The translations under genes and the position numbers were made by a program. Shown piece by piece: positions 44,167 through 54,386 of a stretch of DNA of 64,000 bases; position 1 is the first letter of the stretch, and every line of letters starts with the position of its first letter. The notes under the pieces were generated by a model. That model had not been told where the DNA came from. It was given only the letters and a program-made list of their open reading frames with translations, and made no database searches. This DNA comes from Lysobacterales bacterium (lineage in GTDB: Bacteria; Pseudomonadota; Gammaproteobacteria; Xanthomonadales; SZUA-36), in contig JABDPF010000033.1 of assembly GCA_013042915.1 (NCBI GenBank), positions 43,380 through 107,379 on the forward strand, read 5' to 3'.

Positions 44167-46920
44167 CTACGTCAATTTGCCATGGCAGTGCTTGTATTTC
44201 TTCCCCGACCCACACGGACAAGCCTCGTTCCGTCCCACCTTGCGCCCGTCTCGCACAAACGGCTCCGGTGGCGGCGCAACCGCGCCCTGTGGACCGGGCT
44301 GCCCGGGTTGCCCACCCTGCGGCGGTGCGGCGGCGGGCGATGCCGCCGGGTCGTGGCGGAACTGCATCTGGGCGTCTGAGCGGCGCTGTTCTTCGACGGC
44401 TTCCACGTCTTCCTCGGCGCGGACCTGCACGCGGGCCAGGATCTTGATCACTTCGTGCTTGATGCTGTCCAGCAGGCCGGTGAACATGTCGTAGCTCTCG
44501 CGCTTGTATTCCTGCATGGGCTGCTTCTGGGCGTAGCCGCGCAGGCCGATGCCCTGGCGCAGGTAGTCCATGCTGGCCAGGTGGTCTTTCCACTTCTGGT
44601 CCAGCACGTTCAGCATCAGGGCTTTCTCGAAGTGGCGCATGACCTCGGCGCCGGTTTGCTCTTCTTTCCCATCGAAGTGCTTGTCGACCTCGTCAAGAAC
44701 GCGCTCGCGCAGCACTTCCTCATGCATGCTCTCGTCTTTCTCCAGCCATTCGCCCACCGGCACTTCGATGCCGAACTCACCCTCAAGGGCCTGTTCCAGG
44801 CTGGGGATCTCCCACTGCTCGTCGATGCTGCCGGGCGGCACGAACTGGTTGACGACACCGGCAAACACGTCGCGGCGCATTTCGGCGACGGTGTCTCCGA
44901 TCTCGTCGGCTTCCATCAGCTCGTTGCGCTGGGTGTAGACCACTCGACGCTGGTCGTTGGCCACGTCGTCGTAGTCCAGCAGGTGTTTGCGCACGTCGAA
45001 GTTGTGCGCCTCCACTTTGCGTTGGGCGTTTTCGATCGCGCGGTTCAGCATACCGGCCTCGATGGCCTCGTCTTCCTTCATTCCGAAGCGCTGCATCAGG
45101 CCGGACATGCGGTCAGAGGCGAAGATGCGCATCAGGCTGTCTTCCAGGCTCAGGTAGAAGCGCGACGAGCCCGGGTCGCCCTGGCGGCCGGAACGGCCGC
45201 GCAGCTGGTTGTCGATGCGGCGTGATTCGTGCCGCTCGGTGCCGATGATGTGCAGCCCGCCGGACTCGCACACGGCGTTGTGGCGTTCCTGCCAGTCGGC
45301 CTTGACGGCTTCGATTGCTTCTTCTGCCGGATCCTCGCCCAGTTCCTTCAGCTCGGCGGCCAGGTTGCCGCCCAGCACGATGTCGGTACCGCGGCCAGCC
45401 ATGTTGGTGGCGATGGTCACGGCGCCGGGGCGGCCGGCCTGCTGCACAATCACCGCCTCGCGTTCGTGCTGCTTGGCGTTCAACACTTCGTGCTTGACCT
45501 TGTGCTTCTTGAGCTTGCGCGAGAGCAGTTCCGAGGTCTCGATGGAGGTGGTGCCCACCAGCACGGGCTGGCCGCGCTTCACGCAGTCCTCGATGTCGTC
45601 GATGATGGCCTTGTACTTGGACTCGGCCTTGAGGAAGACCAGGTCGTCCTTGTCGTCGCGGATCATTGGCTTGGCGGTGGGGATCACCACCACTTCGAGA
45701 CCGTAGATGGACTGGAACTCGTAGGCCTCGGTATCCGCGGTGCCGGTCATGCCCGAGAGCTTGTCGTACAGCCGGAAATAGTTCTGGAACGTAATCGAGG
45801 CCAGGGTCTGGTTTTCCTTCTGGATCGGCACGCCCTCCTTGGCCTCGATGGCCTGGTGCAGCCCCTCGGACCAGCGGCGGCCTGCCAGCGTGCGGCCGGT
45901 GAACTCGTCGACGATGACGACTTCGCCGTCTTTGATGATGTAATCCACGTCGCGGTTGAACAGGTGGTGGGCGCGCAGGCCCGCGTTCAGATGGTGCACC
46001 AGGTTCAGGTTGTTGGCGTTGTACAGGCTGTCGTCGGGCTTGAGCATGTTGGTTTTCACCATCAGCTCCTCGACCTTGGCCATGCCCTCCTCGGTCAGGT
46101 ACACCTGCTTTTGTTTCTCGTCGATGGTGAAGTCGCCCTCGCCGAAGACTTTTTCCTCTTCGTCGATCACCTCGGCGGGCTGCAGGTTGGGCACCAACTG
46201 GTTGATGCGCTCGTACAGTTGCGGCGTCTCTTCGGCCGGGCCGGAGATGATCAGTGGCGTGCGGGCCTCGTCGATCAGGATGGAATCCACCTCGTCGACG
46301 ATCGCGAAATTGCGGTCGCGCTGGACTTTCTGGTCGCTGGAAAACGCCATGTTGTCGCGCAGGTAATCGAAACCAAGCTCGTTATTGGTGGCGTAGATCA
46401 CATCGCAAGCGTAGGCCGCGCGCTTGGCCGCCGGCGTCATGCCGGGAATCACCACGCCCACGCTCAGACCCAGCGCGGCGTACACCGGGCCCATCCACTC
46501 GGCGTCGCGGCGGGCCAGGTAGTCGTTCACGGTCACCACGTGCGCGCTCTTGCCGCCCATGGTGTTGAGGTATACCGCCAGGGTGGCCATCAGGGTTTTA
46601 CCCTCACCCGTCTTCATCTCGGCGATCTTGCCCTGGTGCAGCACCATGCCGCCCACCAGCTGCACATCGTAGTGGCGCAGCCCGATGGTGCGCCAGGAGG
46701 CCTCTCGCACCACGGCAAACGCTTCGGGCATCAGCGCATCCAGCGATTCACCCTCGGCGTGGCGCTGGCGTAAATCGGCAGTTTTGGCCAGCAGGTCCTC
46801 GTCGGAAAGGGCCTTGACGTCGTCTTCGAAGGCGTTGACCCTGTCGACGATCTTGTGGAGTTTCTTGACCAGCCGATCGTTACGGCTGCCAACGACGCTT
46901 GTGATGATTTTATTGAACAT
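44167..46920 (-). CDS. secA: Preprotein translocase ATPase SecA
   Basis: 917 residues. Walker A is [16 protein letters not shown], Walker B/DEAD-like [17 protein letters not shown], and motif [17 protein letters not shown]. The PPXD, helical scaffold and wing regions follow, and the C-terminal zinc tail is [14 protein letters not shown], which binds SecB. A Gly/Pro/Ala-rich linker precedes the tail. It drives protein export through SecYEG. Its place at the end of the dcw region, after ftsZ-lpxC, is the standard gammaproteobacterial order, although no secM is present. Confidence 0.98.
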   Translation of the reverse strand: MFNKIITSVVGSRNDRLVKKLHKIVDRVNAFEDDVKALSDEDLLAKTADLRQRHAEGESLDALMPEAFAVVREASWRTIGLRHYDVQLVGGMVLHQGKIAEMKTGEGKTLMATLAVYLNTMGGKSAHVVTVNDYLARRDAEWMGPVYAALGLSVGVVIPGMTPAAKRAAYACDVIYATNNELGFDYLRDNMAFSSDQKVQRDRNFAIVDEVDSILIDEARTPLIISGPAEETPQLYERINQLVPNLQPAEVIDEEEKVFGEGDFTIDEKQKQVYLTEEGMAKVEELMVKTNMLKPDDSLYNANNLNLVHHLNAGLRAHHLFNRDVDYIIKDGEVVIVDEFTGRTLAGRRWSEGLHQAIEAKEGVPIQKENQTLASITFQNYFRLYDKLSGMTGTADTEAYEFQSIYGLEVVVIPTAKPMIRDDKDDLVFLKAESKYKAIIDDIEDCVKRGQPVLVGTTSIETSELLSRKLKKHKVKHEVLNAKQHEREAVIVQQAGRPGAVTIATNMAGRGTDIVLGGNLAAELKELGEDPAEEAIEAVKADWQERHNAVCESGGLHIIGTERHESRRIDNQLRGRSGRQGDPGSSRFYLSLEDSLMRIFASDRMSGLMQRFGMKEDEAIEAGMLNRAIENAQRKVEAHNFDVRKHLLDYDDVANDQRRVVYTQRNELMEADEIGDTVAEMRRDVFAGVVNQFVPPGSIDEQWEIPSLEQALEGEFGIEVPVGEWLEKDESMHEEVLRERVLDEVDKHFDGKEEQTGAEVMRHFEKALMLNVLDQKWKDHLASMDYLRQGIGLRGYAQKQPMQEYKRESYDMFTGLLDSIKHEVIKILARVQVRAEEDVEAVEEQRRSDAQMQFRHDPAASPAAAPPQGGQPGQPGPQGAVAPPPEPFVRDGRKVGRNEACPCGSGKKYKHCHGKLT

Positions 46921-47038
46921 AAAGAGAGGCTTTTTGACGATTTCTCGAGGCTAAGATTTGGGGGCTCAAAAGCCCTGATGCAAGGCGGCGGAAGGATTAT
47001 AAACCATGTAGGCACAGGGCACGGAGGGCGTTGCGCCT

Positions 47039-47129
47039 GTAGGAGCGACGTCAGTCGCGATGGGTTGGATCATCTGGTATTGAAAAACGGGCTTGGGGCC
47101 CGTTTTTTCACGACTTGCGTCGCTCCTAC
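47039..47129. repeat. Inverted pair of GTAG-type REPs flanking a terminator-like hairpin
   Basis: A plus-strand copy at 47039-47061 (GTAGGAGCGACGTCAGTCGC plus GAT) faces a minus-strand copy at about 47107-47129 (ending CGACTTGCGTCGCTCCTAC). Between them is a separate GC-rich hairpin. The unit fills most of the gap between the M23 peptidase stop and the secA start. Confidence 0.8.
47083..47107 (-). terminator. Rho-independent terminator between the M23 gene and secA
   Basis: AAAAACGGGC pairs with GCCCGTTTTT around TTGGG. Read on the minus strand it is a GC stem followed by T residues, 57 bases after the M23 peptidase stop. It would separate that transcript from secA; the A-tract side could also stop transcripts on the plus strand. 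Confidence 0.7.
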
Positions 47130-47163
47130 ATTGGGCGACGTTGGTCGAGATGGTCTTACGCTT

Positions 47164-48093
47164 TCAGCGCAGCTGCTTGATGAACTTGGCGGGGTTTACG
47201 CGCTGGCCGTTGCGGATCACCTCGAAATGGACGTGGGGGCCGGAGCTGCGGCCGCTGTTGCCCAGGCCGGCGATGACCTGCCCGGCGGTGACCTGGTCGC
47301 CCGGTTTAACGGTCAGGCTCTTGTTGTGGGCGTAACGCGTGACGTAACCGTTGCCGTGATCGATTTCGACGGTATTGCCGAAGGTGGAACGTGGCCCCGC
47401 CCAGGTCACGACACCGGCAGCGACGCTCAGCACGTCGGTGCCGCGATGGCCGCTGAAATCATAGCCCCAGTGCATGGTGCGCTGGCCCGTCAACGGGTCG
47501 CTGCGCTCGCCGAATCTCGAGGAGATCCAGCCCTTGCGCACCGGCCATCCGGCCGGCGTGAGGTCGCTTTCGAGTTGACGACCCACCATCAGGGACTGCA
47601 GCGCGTCAAGCTGGGTGCTCTGGCGGCGTAGTTTGTCGCCCAAATCGAGGATGGCGACGCGCAGATCGGCCTCGGTGTAGGGGCCCAGCAGATCGAGGTC
47701 GCTGGTGCCGCCCAGGGGGGCCGGTTCACCAAAATCGAATTCATCCAGAGACAGCTGGCCCATTTGTGCAAGGCGCTCGCCCAGCGCGTCCAGGCGCGTG
47801 GAGGCGGCCTGCAGTTCACCCAGCCGAATCGCCAGGGCGTCGACATTGTGCCGGTTGTGGATGCGCAAGCGATCGACTTCCGCCTGCTGTTCCTGGATCG
47901 CAAGCTTCAGGGATGCCATGTCGCGCAGCACCAGGTCGGCCTGCGGGGCCGTGCTGCGTCCGGCGAAAAATACAAGCGTAATGAAGGCTACGAACGCGGC
48001 CGCCAGCAGCGGATTGCGCAGTCGGGCCAACGTGGAGGCCTTGGTCGCGGAATTGCTGCTGGTATTGTGCGCTGTGGCTGAAGTAGGCTTCAT
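47164..48093 (-). CDS. M23-family metallopeptidase (membrane-anchored)
   Basis: 309 residues. One N-terminal TM helix (LLAAAFVAFITLVFFAG), a periplasmic coiled coil (about 55-125), then the LytM domain with RTMHWGYDFSG (zinc His and Asp) and SSGPHVHFEVIRNG (HxH). All zinc ligands are present, so it is probably an active peptidoglycan endopeptidase or EnvC-like factor. It lies between dciA and secA, where many gammaproteobacteria have it. Its ATG at 48093 is separated by two bases from the divergent dciA start. Confidence 0.88.
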   Translation of the reverse strand: MKPTSATAHNTSSNSATKASTLARLRNPLLAAAFVAFITLVFFAGRSTAPQADLVLRDMASLKLAIQEQQAEVDRLRIHNRHNVDALAIRLGELQAASTRLDALGERLAQMGQLSLDEFDFGEPAPLGGTSDLDLLGPYTEADLRVAILDLGDKLRRQSTQLDALQSLMVGRQLESDLTPAGWPVRKGWISSRFGERSDPLTGQRTMHWGYDFSGHRGTDVLSVAAGVVTWAGPRSTFGNTVEIDHGNGYVTRYAHNKSLTVKPGDQVTAGQVIAGLGNSGRSSGPHVHFEVIRNGQRVNPAKFIKQLR

Positions 48094-48095
48094 GT

Positions 48096-48515
48096 ATGGC
48101 TCGTTACTCTAAGTCCGGCAAAAAAACGAAGCGGGTCGCTGACGTGTTGTCCGACCACCGCTCCAATCTGGGCAGGCTACTCAAACGCGGCAGCCTGCTG
48201 ATGCAGCTGCAACACCTGCTGTCGGGCTTTTTGGACCCTTCCCTGGAGAACCGATTCCAGGTTGCCAACGTGCGGGACGGCACACTCGTGCTGGTCACGC
48301 CCGCGGCTGCCTGGGCCGCCCTGCTCCGCCTGCAGTCGCATGAAATCCTCCGTGCGCTGAGGGAAGCCGGCTATCCGAACATCGAATCGGTCGAAGTCCG
48401 GGTCGCCCCGCTTGTCGAAAAACCGGTGGTGCAGCGCCGTGAACGGCCACTGTCACCGGCTGCCCGGCGAGCCCTCGATACCATGGCCCGGGTCGGGTCG
48501 GATAAAGAAGACTGA
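48096..48515 (+). CDS. dciA: DciA (DUF721) replicative helicase loader/regulator
   Basis: 139 residues. The DUF721 core is RVADVLSDHRSNLGRLLKRG, LQHLLSGFLDPSLENRFQVA, VTPAAAWAALLRLQSHEILR and a C-terminal basic tail. DciA interacts with DnaB and is the ancestral helicase operator in bacteria that lack DnaC. It is the only plus-strand gene inside the dcw-secA block. Its ATG lies two bases from the M23 start, so each promoter must lie inside the coding region of the opposite gene. Confidence 0.85.
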   Translation: MARYSKSGKKTKRVADVLSDHRSNLGRLLKRGSLLMQLQHLLSGFLDPSLENRFQVANVRDGTLVLVTPAAAWAALLRLQSHEILRALREAGYPNIESVEVRVAPLVEKPVVQRRERPLSPAARRALDTMARVGSDKED

Positions 48516-48653
48516 CCTGTCCTTCAAGGTCCAAGAAACACAGGCCTGACCGGACACGCGGACCGCGGATAATACCAGAAGCGCAACTTCATGTCGTTAG
48601 GAAAGGGTTAAGGGCAGGATATGAGTCAAAAAACCCGGTTTTCCAGGCAAACT

Positions 48654-48735
48654 GTAGGAGCGACGTAAGTCGCGATTATTTCTTCCGCTTTTCAGGCCCC
48701 GGTTTTTGAACGATCGCGACTGTCGTCGCTCCTGC
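48654..48735. repeat. Inverted pair of GTAG-type REPs between dciA and lpxC
   Basis: The plus copy is at 48654-48676 (GTAGGAGCGACGTAAGTCGC plus GAT); the facing minus copy is at about 48713-48735 (ATCGCGACTGTCGTCGCTCC, then TGCAG). The pair lies between the convergent stops of dciA (48515) and lpxC (48776). Confidence 0.8.
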
Positions 48736-48775
48736 AGTCGGCGTTTCGCTGCGGGTTGAAGTGGGGTTTGTCGAG

Positions 48776-49690
48776 CTATACGGCGGCTTGGGCGGGATGG
48801 GCGTAAGAAACGGGGATGGTTTCCGCGTCGTCGAAGGTGACTTCTTCCCAGGCCGAGGGCTGCTCTAGCAACTCGCGCAACAGCAGGTTGTTCAAATGAT
48901 GGCCGGACTTGTAGCCGGAGAACGCGCCGATCAGGGGATGGCCCAGCAGGTAAAGATCGCCGATCGCATCCAGCACCTTGTGCTTCACGAATTCGTCTTC
49001 GTAGCGCAGGCCGTCCTCGTTCAGAACGCGGTAGTCGTCCAATACCACGGCGTTGTCCATGCTGCCGCCCAGCACCAGGTTGCGCTCGCGCAGCATCTCG
49101 ATGTCGCGCATGAAGCCGAAGGTACGGGCGCGCGCCACTTCCTTGAGATACGACGTCGTCGAAAAATCGACCGAGGCAAAGGACTGATGGGATTTGAACA
49201 CCGGGTGGTTGAATTCGATCTTGAATGATACGCGGAAGCCCGCGAACGGGTCGAAACGCGCCCACTTGTCTTCAATGCGAACTTCCACCGGCTCGAGTAC
49301 GCGGATGAAGCGCTTCGCCGCCGATTGCTCCTCGATGCCCGCGGACTGGATCAGGAACACGAAAGGACCCGCGCTGCCGTCCATGATGGGTACTTCGGCG
49401 TTGCTGAGGTCTACGTAGGCGTTGTCGATGCCCAGGCCCGCGAAGGCAGACATCAGGTGCTCGACGGTGGAGACTTTCACATCGTCGTGCTCCAGGGAGG
49501 TATTCATGCTGGTGTCGCCCACGTAGGTGGCGAAACCGGGCACTTCAGGAGCATTGTCGAGATCGGTACGCCGGAACACGATGCCCGTGTTGACGGGCGC
49601 GGGGCGCAATGTCATGAACACTTTTTCGCCGGAGTGGATGCCCACGCCGGTGGCACGAATCACGTTCTTGAGGGTTCTTTGATTTATCAT
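48776..49690 (-). CDS. lpxC: UDP-3-O-acyl-N-acetylglucosamine deacetylase
   Basis: 304 residues (E. coli 305). The start [20 protein letters not shown] is canonical. Zinc ligands are in [12 protein letters not shown] and [18 protein letters not shown]; the [13 protein letters not shown] loop near the C-terminus provides the active-site His. It catalyses the committed step of lipid A synthesis. The ATG at 49690 is preferred over the open frame to 49750 and has GAGGATC upstream. It is separated from ftsZ by 468 bases with a hairpin and its own promoter. Confidence 0.98.
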   Translation of the reverse strand: MINQRTLKNVIRATGVGIHSGEKVFMTLRPAPVNTGIVFRRTDLDNAPEVPGFATYVGDTSMNTSLEHDDVKVSTVEHLMSAFAGLGIDNAYVDLSNAEVPIMDGSAGPFVFLIQSAGIEEQSAAKRFIRVLEPVEVRIEDKWARFDPFAGFRVSFKIEFNHPVFKSHQSFASVDFSTTSYLKEVARARTFGFMRDIEMLRERNLVLGGSMDNAVVLDDYRVLNEDGLRYEDEFVKHKVLDAIGDLYLLGHPLIGAFSGYKSGHHLNNLLLRELLEQPSAWEEVTFDDAETIPVSYAHPAQAAV

Positions 49691-49803
49691 TATCGGATCC
49701 TCGAGGATCTCGGAGCCTCCCCGTCGCCGGCTTGCTTGTTTGCGGTTCAACTACCTTTCGGTGTCGGCCCGAGATGCCGGCGAGACTCCCTGATTTGCGC
49801 GGC

Positions 49804-49809
49804 ATAGTA
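49804..49809 (-). promoter_or_regulatory. Extended -10 element of the lpxC promoter
   Basis: On the minus strand TGCTACTAT matches the extended -10 form. The predicted start is near 49797, giving a leader of roughly 105 bases before the lpxC ATG at 49690. Just upstream are TTGACG and the AT-rich palindromes, too far to be a standard -35. Confidence 0.4.
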
Positions 49810-49984
49810 GCACAGGAACTCCTACCTTCCTAGCCGTCAAATCGGTGTTTAGACAACAAATGTTGTAATTTAACAACAATTTAACGGGATTGTAACAGCT
49901 TAGTCACCTATTACCGTTACGAGACTAAATCTGGCCGCCGTTCGGGTCGGCCAAACCGGCCCCGAAATTTTCACAGTACAAAAT

Positions 49985-50014
49985 GCGGAACCAGCCATGT
50001 GTGGCTGGTTCCGC
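49985..50014 (-). terminator. 12-bp perfect hairpin after ftsZ
   Basis: GCGGAACCAGCC (49985-49996) is the exact complement of GGCTGGTTCCGC (50003-50014), with a six-base loop. On the minus strand it is followed by ATTTTGT, so it may be an intrinsic terminator of the long dcw transcript, about 145 bases after the ftsZ stop. The weak T-run leaves open a role in mRNA stability instead. Confidence 0.6.
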
Positions 50015-50158
50015 ACGGTCTCAAGTCCGTGAGACCCCGGCCCGGCAACCGGAAAACACCGGCCCTTTCGGGACGGCACGGCGAGTCTCGGTCTCCCGAT
50101 TGCCGGACCCCAATGCCGGAAGCTGGCGCTTGGAGTGGTGAACGCCAGGCAGGACTGT

Positions 50159-51337
50159 TCAGTCAGCCTGAGTCCGGAGGAACGAAGGTATATCGAGGTA
50201 ATCGATATCCTTTTGACGCCCACCGAACAGGTCCTTGCTTCCGGATTCCATGTTTCGATTGTCGGTTGAGGGGGTCGGCTCGACGTTCGACGAGTCCTCG
50301 GTGCCCATCATGTCGGGGCCGCCCGTCGTGCCGTTGGCCACTACGTGCATCGGCACGTCGCGAGTTATCGGGCTTCGCAGCGGCTCGCCCAGGCCGGTCG
50401 CGACCACGGTCACACGCAGGTCGTCGCCCAGGTCCGGGTCGATCACGGTACCCATCACCACGGTCGCGTCCTCGGAGGCGAGGTCGGAAACGGTGCTGCC
50501 CACTTCCTCGAACTCCTTCATCGTCAGGTTGGTGCCGGCGGATATGTTGACCAGGATGCCGCAGGCACCCGACAGGTTGATGTCTTCGAGCAGCGGGCTG
50601 CCGATGGCGGCCTGCGCGGCCATGATGGCGCGATCGTCTCCGGACGCCTGGCCGGACCCCATCATCGCCATGCCCATCTCGGACATCACTGTGCGCACAT
50701 CGGCGAAATCGACGTTGATCAGGCCCGGGCGGGTGATCAGTTCGGCAATGCCCTGCACCGCGCCCTGCAGCACGTCGTTGGCGGCCTTGAAGGCGTTGAG
50801 CAGCAGGGTTTCGCCGCCCAGCACGTCGCCCAGCTTACTGTTGGGAATGGTGATCAGGGAATCGACGTGGGTCGCCAGTTCCTCGATACCCGTCTCCGCG
50901 ATCTGCATGCGGCGGCGGTTCTCGAACATGAAGGGCTTGGTCACGACGGCCACGGTCAGGATGCCCTGCTCTTTTGCGGCCTGCGCGATGACGGGCGCCG
51001 CACCGGTGCCGGTACCGCCGCCCATGCCGGCGGTGATGAACACCATGTCGGCGCCGGCCAGCATCTCCATGATGTGATCGCGGTCTTCCAGAGCCGCCTG
51101 GCGCCCGACCTCGGGATTGGCGCCGGCGCCCAGTCCCTTGGTGACGCTGGAACCGATCTGCAGGATCGTCTTGCCCTTGAACTGGCGCAGTGCCTGCGCG
51201 TCCGTGTTCGCCGCGATAAATTCCACTCCGTCGATGCTGGCGTCGATCATCTGGGCGACGGCGTTGCCGCCGCCACCGCCGACACCGATGACTTTGATCG
51301 TTGCGCTGGGTGTATAGTTTTCTACCATTTCAAACAT
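50159..51337 (-). CDS. ftsZ: Cell division protein FtsZ
   Basis: 392 residues, tubulin-like GTPase. It has [18 protein letters not shown] at the N-terminus, the tubulin signature [15 protein letters not shown], and the T7 loop region [13 protein letters not shown]. The C-terminal linker ends in the conserved peptide [12 protein letters not shown], which binds FtsA and ZipA. It forms the Z-ring. It starts 32 bases after the ftsA stop with AGGAGC upstream. Confidence 0.99.
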   Translation of the reverse strand: MFEMVENYTPSATIKVIGVGGGGGNAVAQMIDASIDGVEFIAANTDAQALRQFKGKTILQIGSSVTKGLGAGANPEVGRQAALEDRDHIMEMLAGADMVFITAGMGGGTGTGAAPVIAQAAKEQGILTVAVVTKPFMFENRRRMQIAETGIEELATHVDSLITIPNSKLGDVLGGETLLLNAFKAANDVLQGAVQGIAELITRPGLINVDFADVRTVMSEMGMAMMGSGQASGDDRAIMAAQAAIGSPLLEDINLSGACGILVNISAGTNLTMKEFEEVGSTVSDLASEDATVVMGTVIDPDLGDDLRVTVVATGLGEPLRSPITRDVPMHVVANGTTGGPDMMGTEDSSNVEPTPSTDNRNMESGSKDLFGGRQKDIDYLDIPSFLRTQAD

Positions 51338-51369
51338 TTTTTAAGCTCCTCTCGCTCGCCGTTATGGTT

Positions 51370-52599
51370 TTAGAATTCACCCCGGAACCAACTGCGGACG
51401 CGGTCAAACACGCTTTCTCCACCGTTGTCTACCAGGTTTTTCGCCGGGTCTGCCTTGTTCCCATACAGCAGCAGACCCACTCCGGTTGCATGTATGGCAT
51501 TGTTCACGACGTCGGACAGCCCGGAGACACCGCTGGGTGTCGCCAGCCGGACCGGCATGTGAAAAATTTCCTCGGCCAGTTCTTCGGCCCCTTCCATCCG
51601 TGACGCACCGCCGGTCATCACCAGGCCGGCTGCCACGCGGTCTTCGTAGCCGCTGTGACGCAGTTCCGCCTGCACCAGCGAGAACAACTCGCGGTAGCGG
51701 GCTTCCACCACTTGCGCCAGCGTGCGGCGCTCGAGCATGCGCGTGGTGCGGTCGCCCACGCTCGGCACCTGGATGCTCTCGTCGTTGCGCGCGATCTGTT
51801 CCTGCGCGCAGGCATACTTGATCTTGATGTCCTCGGCGTGCTGCGTGGGGGTGCGCAGCGCCACCGCGATGTCGTTGGTGACCTGGTCCCCCGCGATCGG
51901 AATGCAGGCCGTGTGGCGGATCGCCCCACCGGTGAATACCGCGATGTCGGTGGTGCCTGCGCCGATGTCCACCAGGCAAACGCCCAGGTCTTTTTCATCG
52001 TCGGTCAGGACCGCGTAGCTCGCCGCCAGCGGCTGCATGATCAACTCGTCCACGCTCAATCCGCAGCGCGCGACGCATTTCGAAATGTTCTGGGTAGCAC
52101 TGAGGGCGGCCGTGACCACGTGGACGTGGGCTTCGAGCCGCACGCCGGACATGCCGATCGGCTTGCGAATGCCGTCCTGGTTGTCGATCACGTATTCCTG
52201 CGGCAGCACGTGCAGGATCTTCTGGTCGGCCGCGACGGGCACGGCACGGGCGGCGTCCAGCACCCGTTCGACATCGCCCTCGGAGACCTCCTTGTCCTTG
52301 ATCGCCACGGTACCGTCCGAGTTCAGGCTGCGCATGTGGCTGCCGGAGATGCCCGCATACACCGCGTGTATCTCGCAGCCGGCCATCAACTCGGCTTCTT
52401 CCACCGCGCGCTGGATGGCCTGCTCGGTGGATGCCATGTCAACCACCACGCCGCGCTTGAGACCGGCGGAGGGGTGGGTGCCCAGGCCGATCACCTCGAC
52501 GGTGCCGTCGGGCATGCCCTCGCCGACGATGGCGACGATCTTCGAAGTGCCCACGTCCAGGCCGACCACCAGTGATTTTTCAGGTTTCCGTGCTTTCAT
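51370..52599 (-). CDS. ftsA: Cell division protein FtsA
   Basis: 409 residues, actin-like ATPase. Phosphate 1 motif is VVGLDVGTSKIVAIVGE; phosphate 2 is LVDIGAGTTDIAVFTGG; the adenosine motif is GLVMTGGASRMEG. The SHS2/1C domain holds HVLPQEYVIDNQ. The C-terminal amphipathic helix VFDRVRSWFRGEF tethers it to the membrane. It anchors the Z-ring. It lies 79 bases downstream of ftsQ. Confidence 0.98.
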   Translation of the reverse strand: MKARKPEKSLVVGLDVGTSKIVAIVGEGMPDGTVEVIGLGTHPSAGLKRGVVVDMASTEQAIQRAVEEAELMAGCEIHAVYAGISGSHMRSLNSDGTVAIKDKEVSEGDVERVLDAARAVPVAADQKILHVLPQEYVIDNQDGIRKPIGMSGVRLEAHVHVVTAALSATQNISKCVARCGLSVDELIMQPLAASYAVLTDDEKDLGVCLVDIGAGTTDIAVFTGGAIRHTACIPIAGDQVTNDIAVALRTPTQHAEDIKIKYACAQEQIARNDESIQVPSVGDRTTRMLERRTLAQVVEARYRELFSLVQAELRHSGYEDRVAAGLVMTGGASRMEGAEELAEEIFHMPVRLATPSGVSGLSDVVNNAIHATGVGLLLYGNKADPAKNLVDNGGESVFDRVRSWFRGEF

Positions 52600-52678
52600 T
52601 CCGTTGTCACTTGTTGTTGTGTTTCCTGCTTATTTGTCTGGCCCGGATGTGCATGTCCCGGTCGGCTTTGGTGCATGC

Positions 52679-53431
52679 TCATCCGCTCTGGTCCTCCTGG
52701 ACCTGCGGCCACGCCACCGCCAGGCCGTTGGTGTAGCGCAGATCGATACCCCGGGGCGGAACTTCCTGTTCTTCCATCAGCGCGTCCCAGCTGCTGAGAA
52801 GCCTTTGCAGGCGTTCTTCCTTGGAATTCCGCCCGAGGTAAACCTGTGTGCCGTTGTCGAGTCGCAACGACCATGATCCGCGCTCGTCCAGCGCCAGGTG
52901 CTGTACTTCCAGCCCCAGCGCGGTCAAGCGTTCGTTAATGGTGACCCAGGCCGACAGGACATCGTCGAGGCGCGCCTCGGGTCCTTCCAGCCAGGGCAGG
53001 CCCTGCAGTTCATCCGCGTCGGGCACTTCGAAGGCCTCGCCCTGGCGGGAAACCAGTTGCCCCCGGTTCCAGTGCGCAACCGGCTCGTATTCGTCGACCG
53101 TGACGATCACGGTATCCGGCCATTCCTTGCGGACACGGGCGGTGGATACCCAGAACGAGCCTTTCGCCGATTCTTCCAGTCCCCTGAGGTCCACGGTGAA
53201 AAAACTCGAGTTCATTTCGGAGGCGAGGCTGGCGCGCAACTGCTCGGCGCTGATGCGCTGGAATTCGCCTCTCACTTCCAGCCAGCGGATCGGCCAGCGG
53301 TCGGCCGCCACGATGCCCACACCCACCCAGGCGATGCCCGCCGCACTGGCCGCAAACAGCAACACCAGTATCAGCACGCCCCCCGAGAAGCCACGGGCAT
53401 AGCGCCTGTTGTTGCGGCCCGGGGGCGTCAC
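52679..53431 (-). CDS. ftsQ: Cell division protein FtsQ
   Basis: 250 residues. A short basic cytoplasmic N-terminus (NNRRYARGF) is followed by a single TM helix (GGVLILVLLFAASAAGIAWV), then a POTRA domain (RWLEVRGEFQRISAEQLRAS) and the beta domain (VRKEWPDTVIVTVDEYEPVA). It links cytoplasmic and periplasmic divisome parts with FtsB and FtsL. Its start overlaps the ddl stop by four bases. Confidence 0.95.
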   Translation of the reverse strand: MTPPGRNNRRYARGFSGGVLILVLLFAASAAGIAWVGVGIVAADRWPIRWLEVRGEFQRISAEQLRASLASEMNSSFFTVDLRGLEESAKGSFWVSTARVRKEWPDTVIVTVDEYEPVAHWNRGQLVSRQGEAFEVPDADELQGLPWLEGPEARLDDVLSAWVTINERLTALGLEVQHLALDERGSWSLRLDNGTQVYLGRNSKEERLQRLLSSWDALMEEQEVPPRGIDLRYTNGLAVAWPQVQEDQSG

Positions 53432-54369
53432 AGGCTGGTCTCCAGGATGCGCCAGACGAGGTCGTCGAAGTCGACACCGACCGCCGCCGCGGCCTGGGGC
53501 ACGAGGCTGTGGTCGGTCATTCCGGGCGTGGTGTTGACTTCCAAAAACCAGGGCGTGCCGGCGTCGTCCATTATGAAATCCACGCGCCCCCAGCCCGAAG
53601 CACCGAGGATGTCGAAGGCCTCAAGCGAACGTTTGCGAAGCTCGGCTTCCAGCGCCTCATCCAAGCCTGTGGGGCACAGGTAGGTGGTGTCGTTCGCGGC
53701 GTACTTGGCTTCGTAGTCGTAAAACGCGTGCGGCGTTTCTACGCCGATCAACGGCAGCGCGTAGTGGCCAATGACGCCCGCGAAATACTCACGACCCGTG
53801 ATGGCTTTTTCGACCAGCACCGTGTGGCTGTAACGGCGCGCCAATTCGACGGCGGCGGGCAGTTCCTCGGCTTTGCCGACACGGGAAATACCGATGCTCG
53901 AACCCAGCCCGGCGGGCTTGACGAACAGCGGCAGCCCGAATGCTTCCAAGGCGCGTTCGTAATCGTGATCGTTGCGATCGAAATGTCGGAAGGGAGGCGT
54001 CGGAATCCCGGTGCGCTCCCAGACCCACTTGGACCGCACCTTGTCCATCGTCAGGGCGGAGGATGCCAGGTCAGAACCGGTCACGGGGGTCTTGAGTAAC
54101 TGCAGGGCGCCCTGCAAGGAGCCGTCCTCGCCGTCGGGGCCATGAACGAGGTTGAAGACGCGGTCGATCTCGTCGTGGCGTATCGCGTCGAACAGCAGGG
54201 CCGGCCCGTCGAACACACGGTAATCCACGCTCTTTCTGCCCAGGGCCGCGCCCACAGCCTTGCCGCCGTTCAGCGAAACCTCGCGCTCGGCGCTTTCGCC
54301 GCCGATCACGAGCCCGACGTGGCCGAAATCCGCCGGATCGTAGGTCTTGAGAGGGGGGACGTTTTTCAT
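53428..54369 (-). CDS. ddl: D-alanine--D-alanine ligase
   Basis: 313 residues of the ATP-grasp DdlB type. GLVIGGESAEREVSLNGGKA begins the N-domain (Glu that binds D-Ala1); VHGPDGEDGSLQGALQLLKT follows; PLFVKPAGLGSSIGISRV is the ATP-lid and Lys region; RVDFIMDDAGTPWFLEVNTT holds the Mg ligands with Asn. The ATG at 54369 is used; a GTG nine bases upstream is possible. Normally murC and murB precede ddl; here murG does, with 139 bases between. Confidence 0.97.
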   Translation of the reverse strand: MKNVPPLKTYDPADFGHVGLVIGGESAEREVSLNGGKAVGAALGRKSVDYRVFDGPALLFDAIRHDEIDRVFNLVHGPDGEDGSLQGALQLLKTPVTGSDLASSALTMDKVRSKWVWERTGIPTPPFRHFDRNDHDYERALEAFGLPLFVKPAGLGSSIGISRVGKAEELPAAVELARRYSHTVLVEKAITGREYFAGVIGHYALPLIGVETPHAFYDYEAKYAANDTTYLCPTGLDEALEAELRKRSLEAFDILGASGWGRVDFIMDDAGTPWFLEVNTTPGMTDHSLVPQAAAAVGVDFDDLVWRILETSL

Positions 54370-54386
54370 GCGGCCCACCCCGGGCT

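Larger units (their letters stand above)
49691..50158. other. 468-bp ftsZ-lpxC intergenic region
   Basis: On the minus strand, after the ftsZ stop, come about 140 bases of GC-rich sequence, then a strong hairpin at 49985-50014, then an AT-rich stretch (49850-49885) with overlapping short palindromes (ACAAC AAAT GTTGT; TTGTAATTTAACAA), then the lpxC promoter and leader. No coding frame looks real. The region allows lpxC to be transcribed separately from the division genes. Confidence 0.6.

Noticed and set aside
45229..46773. A 514-codon plus-strand frame opposite secA
   Set aside because: It is the antisense shadow of secA in GC-rich DNA. The composition is His/Val/Leu/Gly-rich with no domain pattern; similar long shadows lie opposite ftsZ, ftsI, relA, hrpA and murF.
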